64,000 bases of DNA from Campanula takesimana. Lineage: Eukaryota; Streptophyta; Magnoliopsida; Asterales; Campanulaceae. The DNA lies in NCBI GenBank assembly GCA_026119855.1, contig JAOWBW010000192.1, positions 620,001 through 684,000 on the forward strand. The letters are read 5' to 3'. The notes under the pieces were generated by a model that saw only the letters and a list, made by a program, of their open reading frames with translations, was not told the origin of the DNA and made no database searches. Of the stretch, positions 9,524-21,146 are shown piece after piece. Numbering within the stretch: position 1 is the stretch's first letter; each line of letters begins with the position of its first letter. A program made the translations under genes and the position numbers.

Positions 9524-12500
9524 TTAATCACTTGGTGCAGTAGTGACAAGTGATCTGGATGATCGAGAACATCGCTCGATCATCAACAACACCCTCGCAG
9601 CTTTCCTCTGCAAATGCCCCTCCTCATAAACACTCTGTCCCGTCATCCGAACAAGCAACAATTTAGCTCTAGATCCATATATTTCTCCCATTTCCATCAA
9701 CACAAAAACCTTCTCCAACAGCCCCAACGCCTCTTCCTTCAAACTCTCCGATCCCCAGTTCAAAACATCCAATATCGGACCAATCGCATCATTCTCATGC
9801 AGAACGTGGGCCCCTCTACGCGGTGACTCCTCTTGAACCAAGGTCGAAAGTGTCTGAACTGCCTCATAAGCAGTCGCATGAACTTGACCGTGTAATAGTT
9901 TGACTATCTCGGGCAATGCCTTTGACTCTAGTAAGCAAAACGACTTACTCATACTGCAGATTCCTCCATGAGCCGGGCAGATTGAGATGTGGGCCCGATG
10001 AAAGGACAGACATTTAAATTTTCTTGAAATAATATTAGTAAGTTCAGAGCTTCTTAAAGAAAGATCACCTACAAGCCCAGCTGCTCTTGCTTTTGCAGTT
10101 ACTGATCCTGTTTTCAGTATATTCACTAACAGAGGATAAGCACCTAACTCGACTACCTTTTTCTGGGACTCAAGATTTGTTGGGTCTGTAAATCTGAAAA
10201 GTGCACTTAAAGCGTTTTCTTTCGCTTCCATGGTTCCCAAACTTAGTATATCTATAATCGCTTTCAGTCCGTCTAACTCGATTAGTTTCTTGGTAAGTGT
10301 GATTTCAGACTTGGGAAGATTGGCTAATAAACCAGCTGCAGCTTTTTGTACATCACTTTTCGAGTGGTCTTCAAGAAGTGCGATCAAAGCTTCTAAACGT
10401 CTCGGTTTGAGAAGGTATTCAGCTACTCCTTGGGGTTCGTGATTGGAGAAGAGAAAGAGAAGGTTTATAGCAGCTTCACGGATTCCTATATCAGAATGAT
10501 CAAGGAGAGGAAGGACTAGAGACACTCCGCCTGCAGAAAGAACTGCTGTTTTTACTAGCTTTGCTTCAGATTGACAGATTCCTAGAAGTGCTTGTAATGA
10601 AGGCTTCTTTACTATATGTGATGAACTTGGGTTTTGTTGGAAAGCCAGAAGGGTTGTGACGACGGACTCCAAGTCAACTGGTTGACCGTTTTCGTTGACC
10701 AGGAATTTGACTCCGTCCCCGTTGGAAGAGAGTTTTTTGATGATTTCTGAGCATCTGGCGATGATGAGTGTGCGTAGATGAGATGAGGTCATTAATTCCA
10801 AAACGATAGGAACTCCACCAGCAGCAGCGATAAGTTTTTTGTTATCTTGACTACCCGAGAGCTTAACTATCAGAGATAGTGAGACTTCTTTTGATTCAAG
10901 ATCAGTTGATGCCATCTCGAGCAGGGGAAGTATCAGACCTCTCTCCCCGAGTAGCTTGACATTCTCTTCATCGAGTTCCATATTAACAAGCGCTCTCACC
11001 ATCAATTTTCTTGTCAACCCCGACCCTGCAGATTATAAATATTGTATCAAAACATGACATTTTATATTCCAAAAACAAGAAATTTGCAAAAAAATAGTTT
11101 AATTTGAAGTTGCTAACCTTGAATAATCTGATTGATAAGTGGTTTAAACCAGTTGAGTTTTGCAGCATGAATAATGTTGTCGTTGTCTATATCACAAAGT
11201 TTCACCAATATTTCTTCTGGCTTATCAGCTGACTCCCTCTCTGAGCTGTTAACAATGGCGACAAGAAAAGGGATTGGATCGCATTGCTGAAACCTCGTAT
11301 AGAACAAATTTTGTCCCGATCTTTCTTGCAGTAGTTCATAAAGCAACTCGACTGCAGCCTTTGACACACCCGATTCACAACCTAAGCATGGAACTACGTG
11401 TTCAAACCAATTATTCTCGACAAATAAATCCTACAGATTCGAACACAAACTTATTAGATTCAAAATAAAACAGAGTAAATTCTTTCTTCACTTTGGATAG
11501 ATCAAAGTTTGATTCTTTACCTTATTCCTTGGATGCCCTTCAACAATGTCCTTCAATGTAATCAAAACTTCTCTTTTCACGTCCTCATTACGCGAGCTTC
11601 CAAGAATAGAGATGATAACTTCAGTAAGCCCACCAGTCGAAAACCAATCTTTGTTGATTGAATTCTCTCTTATAAGCCCCTGCATTTGTTCAAGTGCCTC
11701 TCCAATAGACGATTCTACCCCTGACAGCAACTTTCCTTTACACGATCTGATTTTAACGCAATAGTTGAGCTCCTTCCATTCTTGAATCGAGTGCCTAAGT
11801 TGAATATTAGACCGATAAGTCAAATCTTCAAGAAAATCCCCCGTAACCGGATCACTTTTCGCACCACTTTCAAACCACGCTTCAATAGCTCCTCGTTCAT
11901 ATGCTCTACCATTACATAGACTAACCGGATCAACCATAACACACTGAGTAATCCCACAAATAAATGCTTTAAACGGCTCGATATATTCTTCTTTAGGGTC
12001 ATAACTTTCTATAACCCTATGTCTTTGCATATACCGACTCTTCACTTGTTCATAATCTCTAGCAGCATCAGCTCGAGAAAGAAGCTCAATGACTTGCTCC
12101 AAAAAGAAAACCTCCGCCCGTTCTTTCCTATTCTCAGCCTCTTCTTTCTCTCTCCTAAAACTATCCATTTCTTTACTTATTTCAGATGGCTCGACCGACA
12201 CCCCAACTGCACAAGCTATATCTTTAAGTAAATCATTCGCAAAACCCTGATCAAGATTATGATCCGTCAGACCCTGATTCAATTTTTCAATAATTTGTAG
12301 CCGGGATTGACAAGTTTCCAATTCTGCCCTTTGCATTTCATTCTGCAACCTATCAACCTGATCTGATATACCCAACAAAACTTCACTATTGACCAACGAT
12401 AAAGCATTCAAAGACCTTCCGATATCTCTAGTTACATCTTGGACCTCCTTGACTATGTGTCGGGACTTTATGAGCAAGTAGAAACGAGCTCGGTTTTTGT

Positions 12501-12756
12501 ATTTTTCAACCAGATAATTGGCTTTTTTGACATCGGATTCAAGAAATTCCAAAGCGTGTCTTGCACTGGGTGATTCGTTTAGCTTTCCCGCCTGTAGTTC
12601 TTTTAGTACGGGTTCTATGTCTAGGAGATGCTTTGCTAGGACCTTGAAACTCGCCTTTTCTATGAGTATATCGTTTGCTGCGTGAGCTGTTTTGACAACT
12701 TGGTTTGTGACCACTGCTAAGATTGTACCAATTGGTAGTAACTCCACCAAGGCCAT
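9524..12756 (-). CDS. PUB44-like: U-box/ARM-repeat E3 ubiquitin ligase, PUB43/PUB44-like
   Basis: Three exons read 12756-11521, 11430-11118 and 11025-9524, joined by canonical introns (AAG|GTAAAG...TAG|GAT and AAG|GTTAGC...CAG|GGT). They give a continuous frame of 1016 residues. Residues 1-230 form a helical plant U-box N-terminal region. The U-box lies at about 260-330 (FICGITQCVMVDPVSL, GRAYERGAIEAWF, SDPVTGDFL). From about 350 to the end are leucine-rich ARM-type repeats, interrupted by a cysteine motif, CPAHGGIC, that I recall from this subfamily. U-box proteins recruit E2-ubiquitin and ARM repeats bind substrates. Arabidopsis PUB44/SAUL1 restrains premature senescence and acts at the plasma membrane. 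The product is longer than the roughly 800-residue Arabidopsis members, but forms near 1000 residues exist in other plants. The start is the first ATG after the 5' UTR intron. No lesion is seen. Confidence 0.9.
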
Positions 12757-12771
12757 CTCTGAACTCGTAAG

Positions 12772-13221
12772 CTAAATTTTGTGGCAAAAACAAAGATTTC
12801 CAGTCCTATATTAAGCCAAATTCCTTGATTATCATAGTTTTTTTATAGCAAATAAACATTTAAATAATCAAAATGAAAAACCCAGTCTGAAAATTAACTA
12901 ATAAAAACTACACAAGTATATTAATATGCTAAATCACCTAATAATTTATCCAAAATCTTAGTGGGCTTCTGCCTTCTGCTAGAATAAAGAGCATAGAACA
13001 CTACTGAACATGAAAAAAAAAAAATGACATTCATTTTGGAACTACTGATCAAGAAAAAAAATGGGAATTAACTTCGGGATGGAGAGTAATTGATTAGCTT
13101 AAAGACAAAAAAAAAAAAAAAAAAAAAAAAGTACATAAAAAGAAAATGCAGCAAAATTGCAAATTACTATTTATAACATCAAGAAAACCCTAAAAACAGG
13201 GAATGGGATTGAGAAAATTAC
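12772..13221 (-). other. 5' UTR intron of the PUB gene
   Basis: A donor CAAG|GTAATTTTC at 13222/13221 and an acceptor AAATTTAG at 12773/12772 bracket a 450-bp intron ending 15 bases before the ATG. It contains a 22-base A run near 13110. 5' UTR introns are common in plant signalling genes. The boundaries are inferred from splice signals only. Confidence 0.5.
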
Positions 13222-13489
13222 CTTGCCAAACAGCTGAAAACAATCTTTTGAAACAGCAACTGGGAGCAGAAGAACTTGTTCCACATAATTAAATAAAAAG
13301 ACTATTGACTTTTCAAGTCAATGGGTCAACACAGTAAAATATTTTGCAAAGTCGAGAAGAACCCAGACGTGTATCAGCTGGATAGCAATTAGAATTAATT
13401 TTCAAGGAAATTTCTGATTGAATGGCCTGCCCCATTAAGCAAGGCAGAGCATTTTCTTTCTTCGGGAGAATTGCTTTTTCTTTCTATTA

Positions 13490-13990
13490 TACTCTGCCAC
13501 TTTATCGCTACTTATTTCCGATTTGGGCGTCCCATACTTATTTCTACTTACTCAAAATATTAACTTTTTTCTCTCCTATTCACTCACAACAATTATCTAC
13601 TACTCCCTCCGCCCCAGAGTAAGAGTCCTACTTTCCATTTTGGTATGTCCCAGAGTAAGAGTCATATTCCTAAAATGGCAAAGAATATTTACTATTCACC
13701 ACACTCATTCTCTCTCTTATTTTACTTTTATACTCACAACACCAATCAATTCACTATTCCCTTCCACTCATTCTCTCTCCTACTTTACTTTTACACTCAC
13801 AACATTTACATCACTTCCAATACTTATTAATAAGCGTGCAAATGAGGGGTAGGACTCTTACTCTAGGACGGAGGGAGTAACTTATTTTCTCTATCCAACA
13901 CAATCACAATACTTACATTTTCAATATATTTTTTTAATCCTCGTGCATTTTTATTTGGTAGCAATAAATATAAGACGGAGGGAGGGAGTA
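13490..13990. mobile_element. Outer Stowaway-like MITE, interrupted
   Basis: A left end, TACTCTGCCACTT, and a right end, GACGGAGGGAGGGAGTA, flank another MITE at 13601-13879. The outer element lies in the upstream region of the PUB gene, about 270 bp from the presumed 5' UTR exon, so it may lie in or next to the promoter. Confidence 0.5.
13601..13879. mobile_element. Stowaway-type MITE (nested)
   Basis: Inverted ends TACTCCCTCCGCCCCAGAG and CTAGGACGGAGGGAGTA are bounded by TA, the Tc1/mariner target duplication. No coding capacity. Shortened copies of the internal sequence recur across the window. Confidence 0.85.
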
Positions 13991-14170
13991 TCACGTTATT
14001 GTTTAATTCGACCTTTTTACAGTTTCTTATTGGCACTCATATAGGCAAGCCATCAAAATTACTTGGAAAATAATAAGACAAGGTAATCAAGAATGCTACG
14101 TGTGTTAGCTCCGCTGCATCAAATGATGTGAAGACATTTCATATATTTTACTATATGGTGAAAAAATATA

Positions 14171-14433
14171 TACTCCCTCTGCCCCAGCTTACTTGACACC
14201 TTTTGACTAAAACTGGTCAACTTAAGATCGGTTTGACCAACACTTTATAAAAATATCTACGATCCGAATAAAAATTTAAAAAATGTAAAATGATCACCAT
14301 TAAAAATCCTCTCAATAACAATTTTCAAAAATTTTTTTGGAACATAAATATTTTTATAAAGTGTTGGTCAAAACGACCCTAAGTTGACTAGTTTTAATCA
14401 AAAGGTATCAAGTGAGCGGGGACGGAGGGAGTA
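14171..14433. mobile_element. Stowaway-type MITE
   Basis: Inverted ends TACTCCCTCTGCCCCAG and GGGGACGGAGGGAGTA, TA at both ends. The inner sequence is itself strongly self-complementary (gaccaacactttata... versus tataaagtgttggtc), giving an almost perfect hairpin of about 260 bp. Confidence 0.85.
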
Positions 14434-15939
14434 TTAAGTAATATGTGAGACCCACACCAAATATGGAATTCATCTCGGTTTCTGTCTTTTTTTCAAAGAG
14501 ATGTGACTGCTTCTCAACTGTTAGCGTTGGCGGCAATGAAATGAAACAGCACGCTACAACAGTTTTATTTTTTTATTTTTTATATTTTGGATTCAAATTA
14601 AGTAAAATATCAAGTGCATAGCATCATTAACATTGTACTACTGTTGAACCAGATAATCTTCCAATGTGTGGATAAGAATTTGACATTCATTGCCTCTAAA
14701 GAGGACCCCCAAAGTCTTCCCTTGCTTGACTTATGACCTGAATTATACAGGGATTCAAGGACCAAAAGGTATTCAATACAAACTCATCTAATCATATTTT
14801 CCTACTCTAGACTACTGAAATGAAATGAAGGGCAAATAGCACATTACTGCCCTAAAGTTTTACATGAATTGCAATGCAAGTCCCAATGTATCAATTTTGG
14901 CAATTTAGTGCATCATGTTCGCAATTTATGGCGTTATGAGGCATTTTTGGATGGCCATGGATGAAAGCTAACGAAATGGACGGAAAATCTAACAATCATC
15001 TTTAAGAAATAACATTGCCCACCTCTAAAATTCAGCAATTGTTACTTTGTTTCCGTTTCAATAATAATGAAAGCTAACGAAATGAAATTCCATTTCTCAA
15101 TTGTCACTACTCAATTCATTATAATTACAACACATATACTGACCCAAATTTACAACACCATCATCACCATCAAGTTGGGGTAACCTTACAACAGAAGCCC
15201 TAGGCGTGACAAATTCTCTGCAAGAATCAAATTGAACATGGCAGCGCATGGTTTCCGTTTCAGCTTGAGGAATTGGAGCAACGGGAACCTTATCTATAGC
15301 TGATTGGGGTGGAAGTGTAACATAGGGCAATAGCTACGTGCTTGCAAGTGAGGGCGTCAAGGTCGTACACCGCCGGTAAATAAGTGAGACGGCGTCACGA
15401 TCGAGGGTTTCATGGATTGACTGGATGACTAACGCAGACAAGACTCCCCTAGTTTAGGAGTCACTAAGCATCATCCTGAGATTCCAACCTTCCCTGGAAA
15501 TACGGGAAAACAAACAAAATCTGAAAGAGGGGGAAGAAATTAAGATCTAAACTACAAGAATAGGATGGAACAGAGGGAGAGACGAAGAGGAGAATAGAGT
15601 CGGAGGGAGAAAGGGATAGGATTGAAAAAGAGTAGAAGTGTAGGATTGCGGCAGGAAGTGAAGGGGAAAAATGGTTTGCCGGGGACAATGATCGGAAAAA
15701 TGGACGCTTAGGAGGAATGGTTGGGCCTTTTTCCTTTTTCATTTGTGTTGGCATTGAATATTTCTATTTTCTCTTTTATTTAAATAACAAATTACATTAA
15801 ATTGCCTAAATGATTAATTAATGTTTATTTTCAGCTATTTTATCTTTTGATATAATAATATGCAGATAAAAACTTAGTATAAACTTTATAAAGGAGTACT
15901 TTTTTTTTGTATATTAGGGTTTTCATGTTTTTTCAGTAA

Positions 15940-16504
15940 TACTCACTCCGTCCCAGCAGAAGTGGCACCAACTTTTGGGACACGGAGATTAAGAAAAGGT
16001 AGTAGGTGTGTGGTAGAAAATGAAGATAGAGAATGAGTGGGGTAAATAGTAGTGTTGGTTGAATAAAATGAGTGGTGGAAAATGAAGAGAGAGAATGAGT
16101 GGGGTTAAATAGTGGGGTTCATTGAATATATATACTCCCTCCGTCCCATAACTATGTGCACAAATTGTCATTTTGGGTGTCTCATTGATAAGTCACACTT
16201 TCCTTAAATGGCAAAGAATCTTTACTATTAATCCCACTCATTCTCTCTCATACTTTACTTTTACACTCACAACACCAATCAACCTACTATTCCCTACCCA
16301 ATTTCTCTCTCCTACTTCACTTTTCACACTCACAACAACTACCCACTACGATTTCTCCCTTAATTCTCATGCAAAACTCATTTTGTGCACATAGTTATGG
16401 GACGGAGGGAGTATATTAAAACATTTCTTTATTAGGTAGTGTCACTTGTGCTGGGACAGACTAAAAAGGAAATAAGTATCACTTCTGCTGGGACGGAGGG
16501 AGTA
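15940..16504. mobile_element. Stowaway-type MITE inside the MULE
   Basis: Ends TACTCACTCCGTCCCAGCA and CTGGGACGGAGGGAGTA with TA on both sides. It is interrupted by a second MITE at 16133-16413. Its internal sequence is rich in gagagaatgagtggg repeats. Confidence 0.8.
16133..16413. mobile_element. Stowaway-type MITE nested in another MITE
   Basis: Ends TACTCCCTCCGTCCCATAAC and GTTATGGGACGGAGGGAGTA, perfectly inverted over 20 bp, TA flanks. A related copy in inverse internal orientation lies at 45282-45567. Confidence 0.85.
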
Positions 16505-16888
16505 TATATTTTTAATAAGTTTTTTATTGTAAATAATAAAACTCATTTTACATTAGAAATTATATGTTTAAAGTAATAAAATTATCGTAAAATTTAACCC
16601 CTTTTGTGTGTTTCAAATATAATTAACGGAATGGTGTCACAGGAACAATTATTGAATTATAGGGGTGAACAATGTCATTTTCAAAGATGCTCGTTAATAT
16701 TTTCATCCACTTCGTTAACTTCCATCCACTTTTTTAACAACCGTCTAAAATTGCCCCATATTGCCACAAAGTGTGAACATGATGAATGAAATTGCAAAAA
16801 TTGATACGTTGGGACTCACATTGCAACTCCTATAAAACTTTAGGGCAGTAATGTGCTATTAGCCCTGAAATAAACTTTCATATGTATA

Positions 16889-17148
16889 TAGGCCCTCTGT
16901 CCCACAATGATAATGATAGTCCTCCTATTTTCATGGTTATTACGAAAGAACTTTGAACAATAATTAAGCTACTTTTAATTATTCTAGTGAAATTTTTGAA
17001 ATTGTTCTTGATACACCATTATAAATACTATTAATACCAATTTTTAGATTCACGCTAACATAATTATAAGTAACCTTTATAATTGCTCAAAGTTCCCTCG
17101 TAGTAACAACGAAAAAAGAGGAACAATCTTTCTGAGTCGAAGGGAGTA
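16889..17148. mobile_element. Stowaway-like MITE, degenerate ends
   Basis: Ends TAGGCCCTCTGTCCCA and TGAGTCGAAGGGAGTA. The inner arms (aactttgaacaataatt and its complement) pair. The same family forms the outer layer of the nest at 55820-56432. Confidence 0.65.
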
Positions 17149-17575
17149 TTTTTTTTAGAGTTTAAATAGAAGAATTGGCAGCTTCTACTACGTAAAAATC
17201 TAATTGTCCGTATAAAATAAAATGAGTCCAAATCGTCTGTACCACTTTGTGTACCATTTACTAGGTCACAAGTGATCCAACGGCTCACAATTAATAAAAT
17301 TGACATTCTATTGATATTATTTAAACATGTAAACGGTTAGATTATAAGTGGTACATGGAGTGACACACAATGTGGTACATGAGATCTCAACTCATACACA
17401 TTCTGAATCAAGTGAACCATTATTAATGAGATTGCATCACGTGAATAAGCAAAAACAGAAGGGGATATTCTACCAGGAAATTACAATTCTTACAAGGATT
17501 CTTTTTTATTGCAAATAAATACAGATGGGGGTAACTTTCATCACATTACGTAGCCGGATAATGGCCTAAAAGCAG
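17149..17575. other. 3' flank of the PET100-like gene
   Basis: No gene is seen. The stretch just past the stop codon presumably carries the 3' UTR of the minus-strand PET100-like gene. No clear polyadenylation signal could be singled out. Confidence 0.3.
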
Positions 17576-20500
17576 TCAGTGGTTGTCACGTTTGCGAGCA
17601 ATTTCACGAGCCATTTCTCTTAGTTCCTCTGGTGACGGTGGCCTTGGTCCCTCTGGGGGATACACTACATACTGTCGCTGCAACAAGGAAAAGGCGAAAC
17701 AATTTAGAAATTAAGATATGTGAGAATACCAACTGCTACGGGCCGTAACATTAAGATTATTAGTCAGAAAATATAATGGAAGAGGCTCATCAGAGAATTT
17801 TGGCTACTGGGAAGCATGAGATACATATCCTAATACTACCTCTATCCCAAAATGAAACTTTTTTTGTTTCTAAATGAATGACCTTTTTATCTTAAAATGT
17901 GTTTTTTAATGATTTTTTTTTTTCAAATTCCATTTTATACATGCAAAACTAACATTTGAAAGCGGATAACAACGAGATTCATGAATTTTTACCATTAAGA
18001 GTCAACTTTTCAAAGTGTCCCTTAACTCGGGAAAGGTCATTCATTTTCGAACGGAGAGAGTAATAATTTATTTACACCGTTCCGGGGAAACTAAAATTCC
18101 ACATCCAATCAACTATCCCAAAGCCAGACAAATTACCCACCAAGATATACACAAGTATATTGAGATTCTACACATACAGCAAGTGAGCTGCCATGGAACA
18201 AAAAATCTGACACCGGGATAATTTTATTGCTGAACCATTAATATCAAAGCCAACAGCTCCTTAGCTCACTCTTTTAGTTCCACGTCATCAATTGCTAAGG
18301 AATCCTCACTTACGGAGTTTTCATCTCAATCATAAGGAGTTGCTACAAATTCCTAACTATACTTTCAAAACTTTTACCAAAAAGATAAGCAACAACTACC
18401 AAACTATTGTCATGAAGTTGTATATAGAGAATCACTAGTAAATGGATCACTCCTAAGCTAAGGAGTTGCTCAAACGGCTATGAAATCTAGCCCTCATAGT
18501 ATTAGGAGTAGTGAAGGAAACACCAACTAGGAGCATTGGAGATGCCCCTAAAATCTCAGCTTCTAGCTACGAATTCTTCTTAGAGCACATCAAACCCTAG
18601 GAAATCTCTAAAGCTCCTATATAGAACCTCTTAACTATTCCTAATGAGATGAAATGGAACTCATAAACCAACGGAATAACTGATGCAGAACGGAAGCATA
18701 TTTGCACAGATTCTAGTTCTAAATGAGTAACAAAAGCGAAAATAAAATTCTGGCCTCACACCTAGGCGACTGCAGGAGTCATACCTATGTTTCTTGAGCG
18801 CACGCAATAGTGTTTTGCATGGCACCTAAAACAGCGCTAAGGGGTTCTTGGAAACTCTTTAACATTGGAGGTGACATAATCCACAATTACTTGAGCATCT
18901 GACATGCACCTTTTTCTTTTTTGGGGTCAAGTGCAAGCACATAGTTAACTGCCATCAGCTTGCTGAGTTATATGTTTATAAAAGTATTGCGTTCTTCACA
19001 ATCAGCAATAAACCTCTTTACTTACCCCTCGTAGAAACAAAAAAAAAAATGTAAGTTATAAGAAGTGTTCTATGATTTTTCGTATACTAGTATTATGGAT
19101 GGCCAAAACCGGTTCCGGTTCGGCATATATGTGACCCTGAACCGGCCCGTGCTTACCCCGGTTCCGGTTGGCACAATCCGGTTCCGGTTAGGTTCCGGTT
19201 CCGGTCCGGTTCCTTTAAAATTATTGAAAAACAAGGGATTTTCGGTCCGGTTCGCGATTTATGTGAACCGTAACTGGCCCGGATGAATGGCGGTTCCGGT
19301 TACTCCGGTTCCGGTTTATTCGCCGGTTTGCTCCGGTTCCGTGCTTTTCCGGTCCGGTTCCGGTTCCGTTTGGCCATCCCTAACTAGTATAACCACATTC
19401 ACATACCTCAAAGGAATCCTACGTCTCTAGTTTATGATGAAAATGTAAAGTATAACGCCAGAATTGAACAAATTAAAGTAGTTCAGCGGAAGACTAGGAA
19501 GTTGACCGTTATTTGGATATGAAATATTAAAAAGCCTGAGAATGGAATATTGAGAAGAATCCAAAAATAATACTAGTTGTACCAGGAAAAGGAATTGGGT
19601 ATAGGCATCACACCTAGGATCCATAGTCATCACAACTAGAATTCATGAGCATCACTCAAGAGAGTGATGCACCACATAACTAAGAGATAAAGTATAATGT
19701 TCATTCATTCACCCTCCCTCTGACTTGAAATGATTTAGTCAATGGATTTACATAGCACTAATCACAAAATTCAAGGTTCTTGAACATCAGAGTGGCTTAG
19801 GCTTCCCCTATCAATTTAGCATTGCTTTCAACTCGTATGAAAGTGAATATAGCAATATTAGTAATCATACCTAAAGTTCAAAGCCATTTTTCAACTTTGA
19901 AAGTTTCTTCTGGAGCCATGTGTTTTTTTTTTGTTGTTGTTATTTGTTACTTTACTTTTCCGCTTTTTATCTTCATAAAACGAAACTGTAGCATACTTGC
20001 ATTAAAGATTTTTCTGTCATCATATCTCTCATAGCCACACTGAAACAAGGTATATGCACTAACTTTCTAGAATAGTTTCACATTCATATACTTACCTGCT
20101 TTTTTTTACCATATAACAATGAGGCATTCAAAGATTGAACGAGATAAAAAGGAGCTTTAAGCTAAGGAAGTTCAACAACCGAATCCTGTTTTTTCATAGT
20201 TAAATTAAGCACATTTCTCTAGTTCCTCCAACAAAATTCAACTGATGAAAGTATAGAATATCTGAATATGCTTGCAACATACAATCAAATTGACCCAATT
20301 CAGTTGCATTAAACTACCAAATCAATAGTGATCAACGAACTAAGCTACAACATGAAAGTGTACAACAGAGGCGCAATTAAGCTAGAAAGAACTGAAAATT
20401 TCGACGAGAGCGAGAGAGTATCTTGCATCATCCCATGAAATAAACACACATTCATATTAGCCCAATTCAGTTGCATTAAACTACCAAATCAAACAGTGAT

Positions 20501-20719
20501 CAATAATGAACTTAACTACAATAAGAAATTCTAACACAGAGATGCAATTAACCTAGAAAACAACTGAGAATTTCGAGGAGAGAATCTTACATCGCCCATG
20601 AATTTCTTGAGATTACCAGTGTTGTTAGCGAAGAAATACATAAGTCCGATTGGAACAGTCACGTACACCGCGAATTTCGCAATCTCCAGTATACCTTTAG
20701 ATGTCCCCAGCGACGTCAT
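17576..20719 (-). CDS. PET100: PET100-like cytochrome c oxidase assembly protein
   Basis: Exon 1 (20719-20591) encodes 43 residues starting MTSLGTSKGILEIAKF, and exon 2 (17677-17576) encodes 33 residues containing QYVVYPPEGPRPPSPEEL. They are joined in phase 0 by GAT|GTAAGA...TTGCAG|CGA, giving a 76-residue protein. Residues about 14-31 form one hydrophobic segment (FAVYVTVPIGLMYFF). The C-terminus is charged and contains the Pro-rich YPPEGPRPPSPEE block typical of plant PET100 homologues. PET100 is a mitochondrial inner-membrane chaperone for cytochrome c oxidase assembly in yeast and mammals; the plant role is inferred from homology. The two exons match the known small size. The 2.9-kb intron is unusually large for such a gene and is filled with transposable sequence. 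Confidence 0.88.
17834..18062. mobile_element. Stowaway-like MITE in the PET100 intron
   Basis: Ends TACTACCTCTATCCCAAAAT and TTCGAACGGAGAGAGTA with TA flanks. The ends have drifted. It lies about 160 bp inside the intron from exon 2. Confidence 0.6.
18063..19093. other. Unannotated PET100 intron sequence
   Basis: No exon is seen. Around 18250-18580 short inverted words (agctccttagct, ctaagctaaggagttgct, ggagatgccccta) look like a decayed MITE, but boundaries were not resolved. The piece 18935-19224 is duplicated at 42252-42541. Confidence 0.35.
19094..19382. mobile_element. hAT-type MITE with internal CCGGTT repeats
   Basis: Ends TATGGATGGCCAAAACCGG and CCGTTTGGCCATCCCTA are imperfect inverted repeats. 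They are flanked by an exact 8-bp duplication ACTAGTAT (19086-19093 and 19383-19390), the hAT signature. The interior is dominated by CCGGTT and GGTTCC words, which makes it very GC-rich against the A+T-rich intron. A second copy is at 40412-40766 and a truncated third at about 42409-42541. Confidence 0.85.
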
Positions 20720-20994
20720 TTCTCCCTAATCAAACGAAGATTTCCACCAAATTTTCAACAGTCTTAAAACCCTAGGAGAGAGAAGTGGGATGAGAGAGAG
20801 GGAGAAGAGTGATGGAATATCAACTACGTGGGCCGGTTATCTCCATTCAAGCTCAAACTGGGCTGAATTATACTTTCAGGGTTAAAACCCGTAAGCCTAC
20901 ATGGGCTTGTACTCCCTCGTGAAAAATTGGTCCGTCTTGTACAATTTGAGAACCCTACTCGTTTTCTATGAACTTTTTTGGAGATTTTTTTTTA
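20720..20994. other. PET100 5' flank and presumed promoter
   Basis: Upstream (to the right) of the minus-strand ATG at 20719 is a purine-rich stretch at 20770-20815 (GA repeats; CT-rich on the coding strand), common in plant 5' leaders. No TATA box could be assigned. Confidence 0.35.
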
Positions 20995-21146
20995 AGCAAT
21001 GCTAGGGACATAAAATCAGGTCGTTATATTTTATTAGTTGCATCGATAATAGACCCGCCACACTTTAATTAAAAGCATTAATAACATCATTACACCTAAA
21101 ATTGTGTTAGCAAGTTTTTGTGACTTTTTTGCCCCCCTATTATTAT
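20995..21146. mobile_element. GGGGCAC-type hAT MITE, copy 1 (degenerate)
   Basis: Begins AGCAATGCTAGGGACA and ends TTTTTTGCCCCCCTATTATT. It shares the inner block gcatcgataatagacccgcc with the copies at 38555, 39503, 56052 and 58361. Confidence 0.7.

Larger units (their letters stand above)
14830..16865. mobile_element. Mutator-like (MULE) non-autonomous element
   Basis: Long terminal inverted repeats begin GGGCAAATAGCACATTACTG and end CAGTAATGTGCTATTAGCCC. They remain alignable for about 100-200 bp (e.g. AATTGCAATGCAAGTCCCAA against its right-hand counterpart near 16800). The flanks are TGAAATGAA (14821-14829) and TGAAATAAA (16866-16874), a 9-bp target duplication with one mismatch, which is diagnostic of Mutator elements. 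The interior holds no transposase. It includes an open stretch at 15097-15330 on minus and a pyrimidine-rich stretch at 15464-15754 that could be captured host DNA. About 565 bp of its length is a later nested MITE. Confidence 0.8.

Noticed and set aside
15464..15754. 96-codon minus-strand frame rich in Ser, Phe, Leu
   Set aside because: It is a translation of pyrimidine-rich DNA inside the MULE; no independent evidence for a protein, though captured DNA remains possible.
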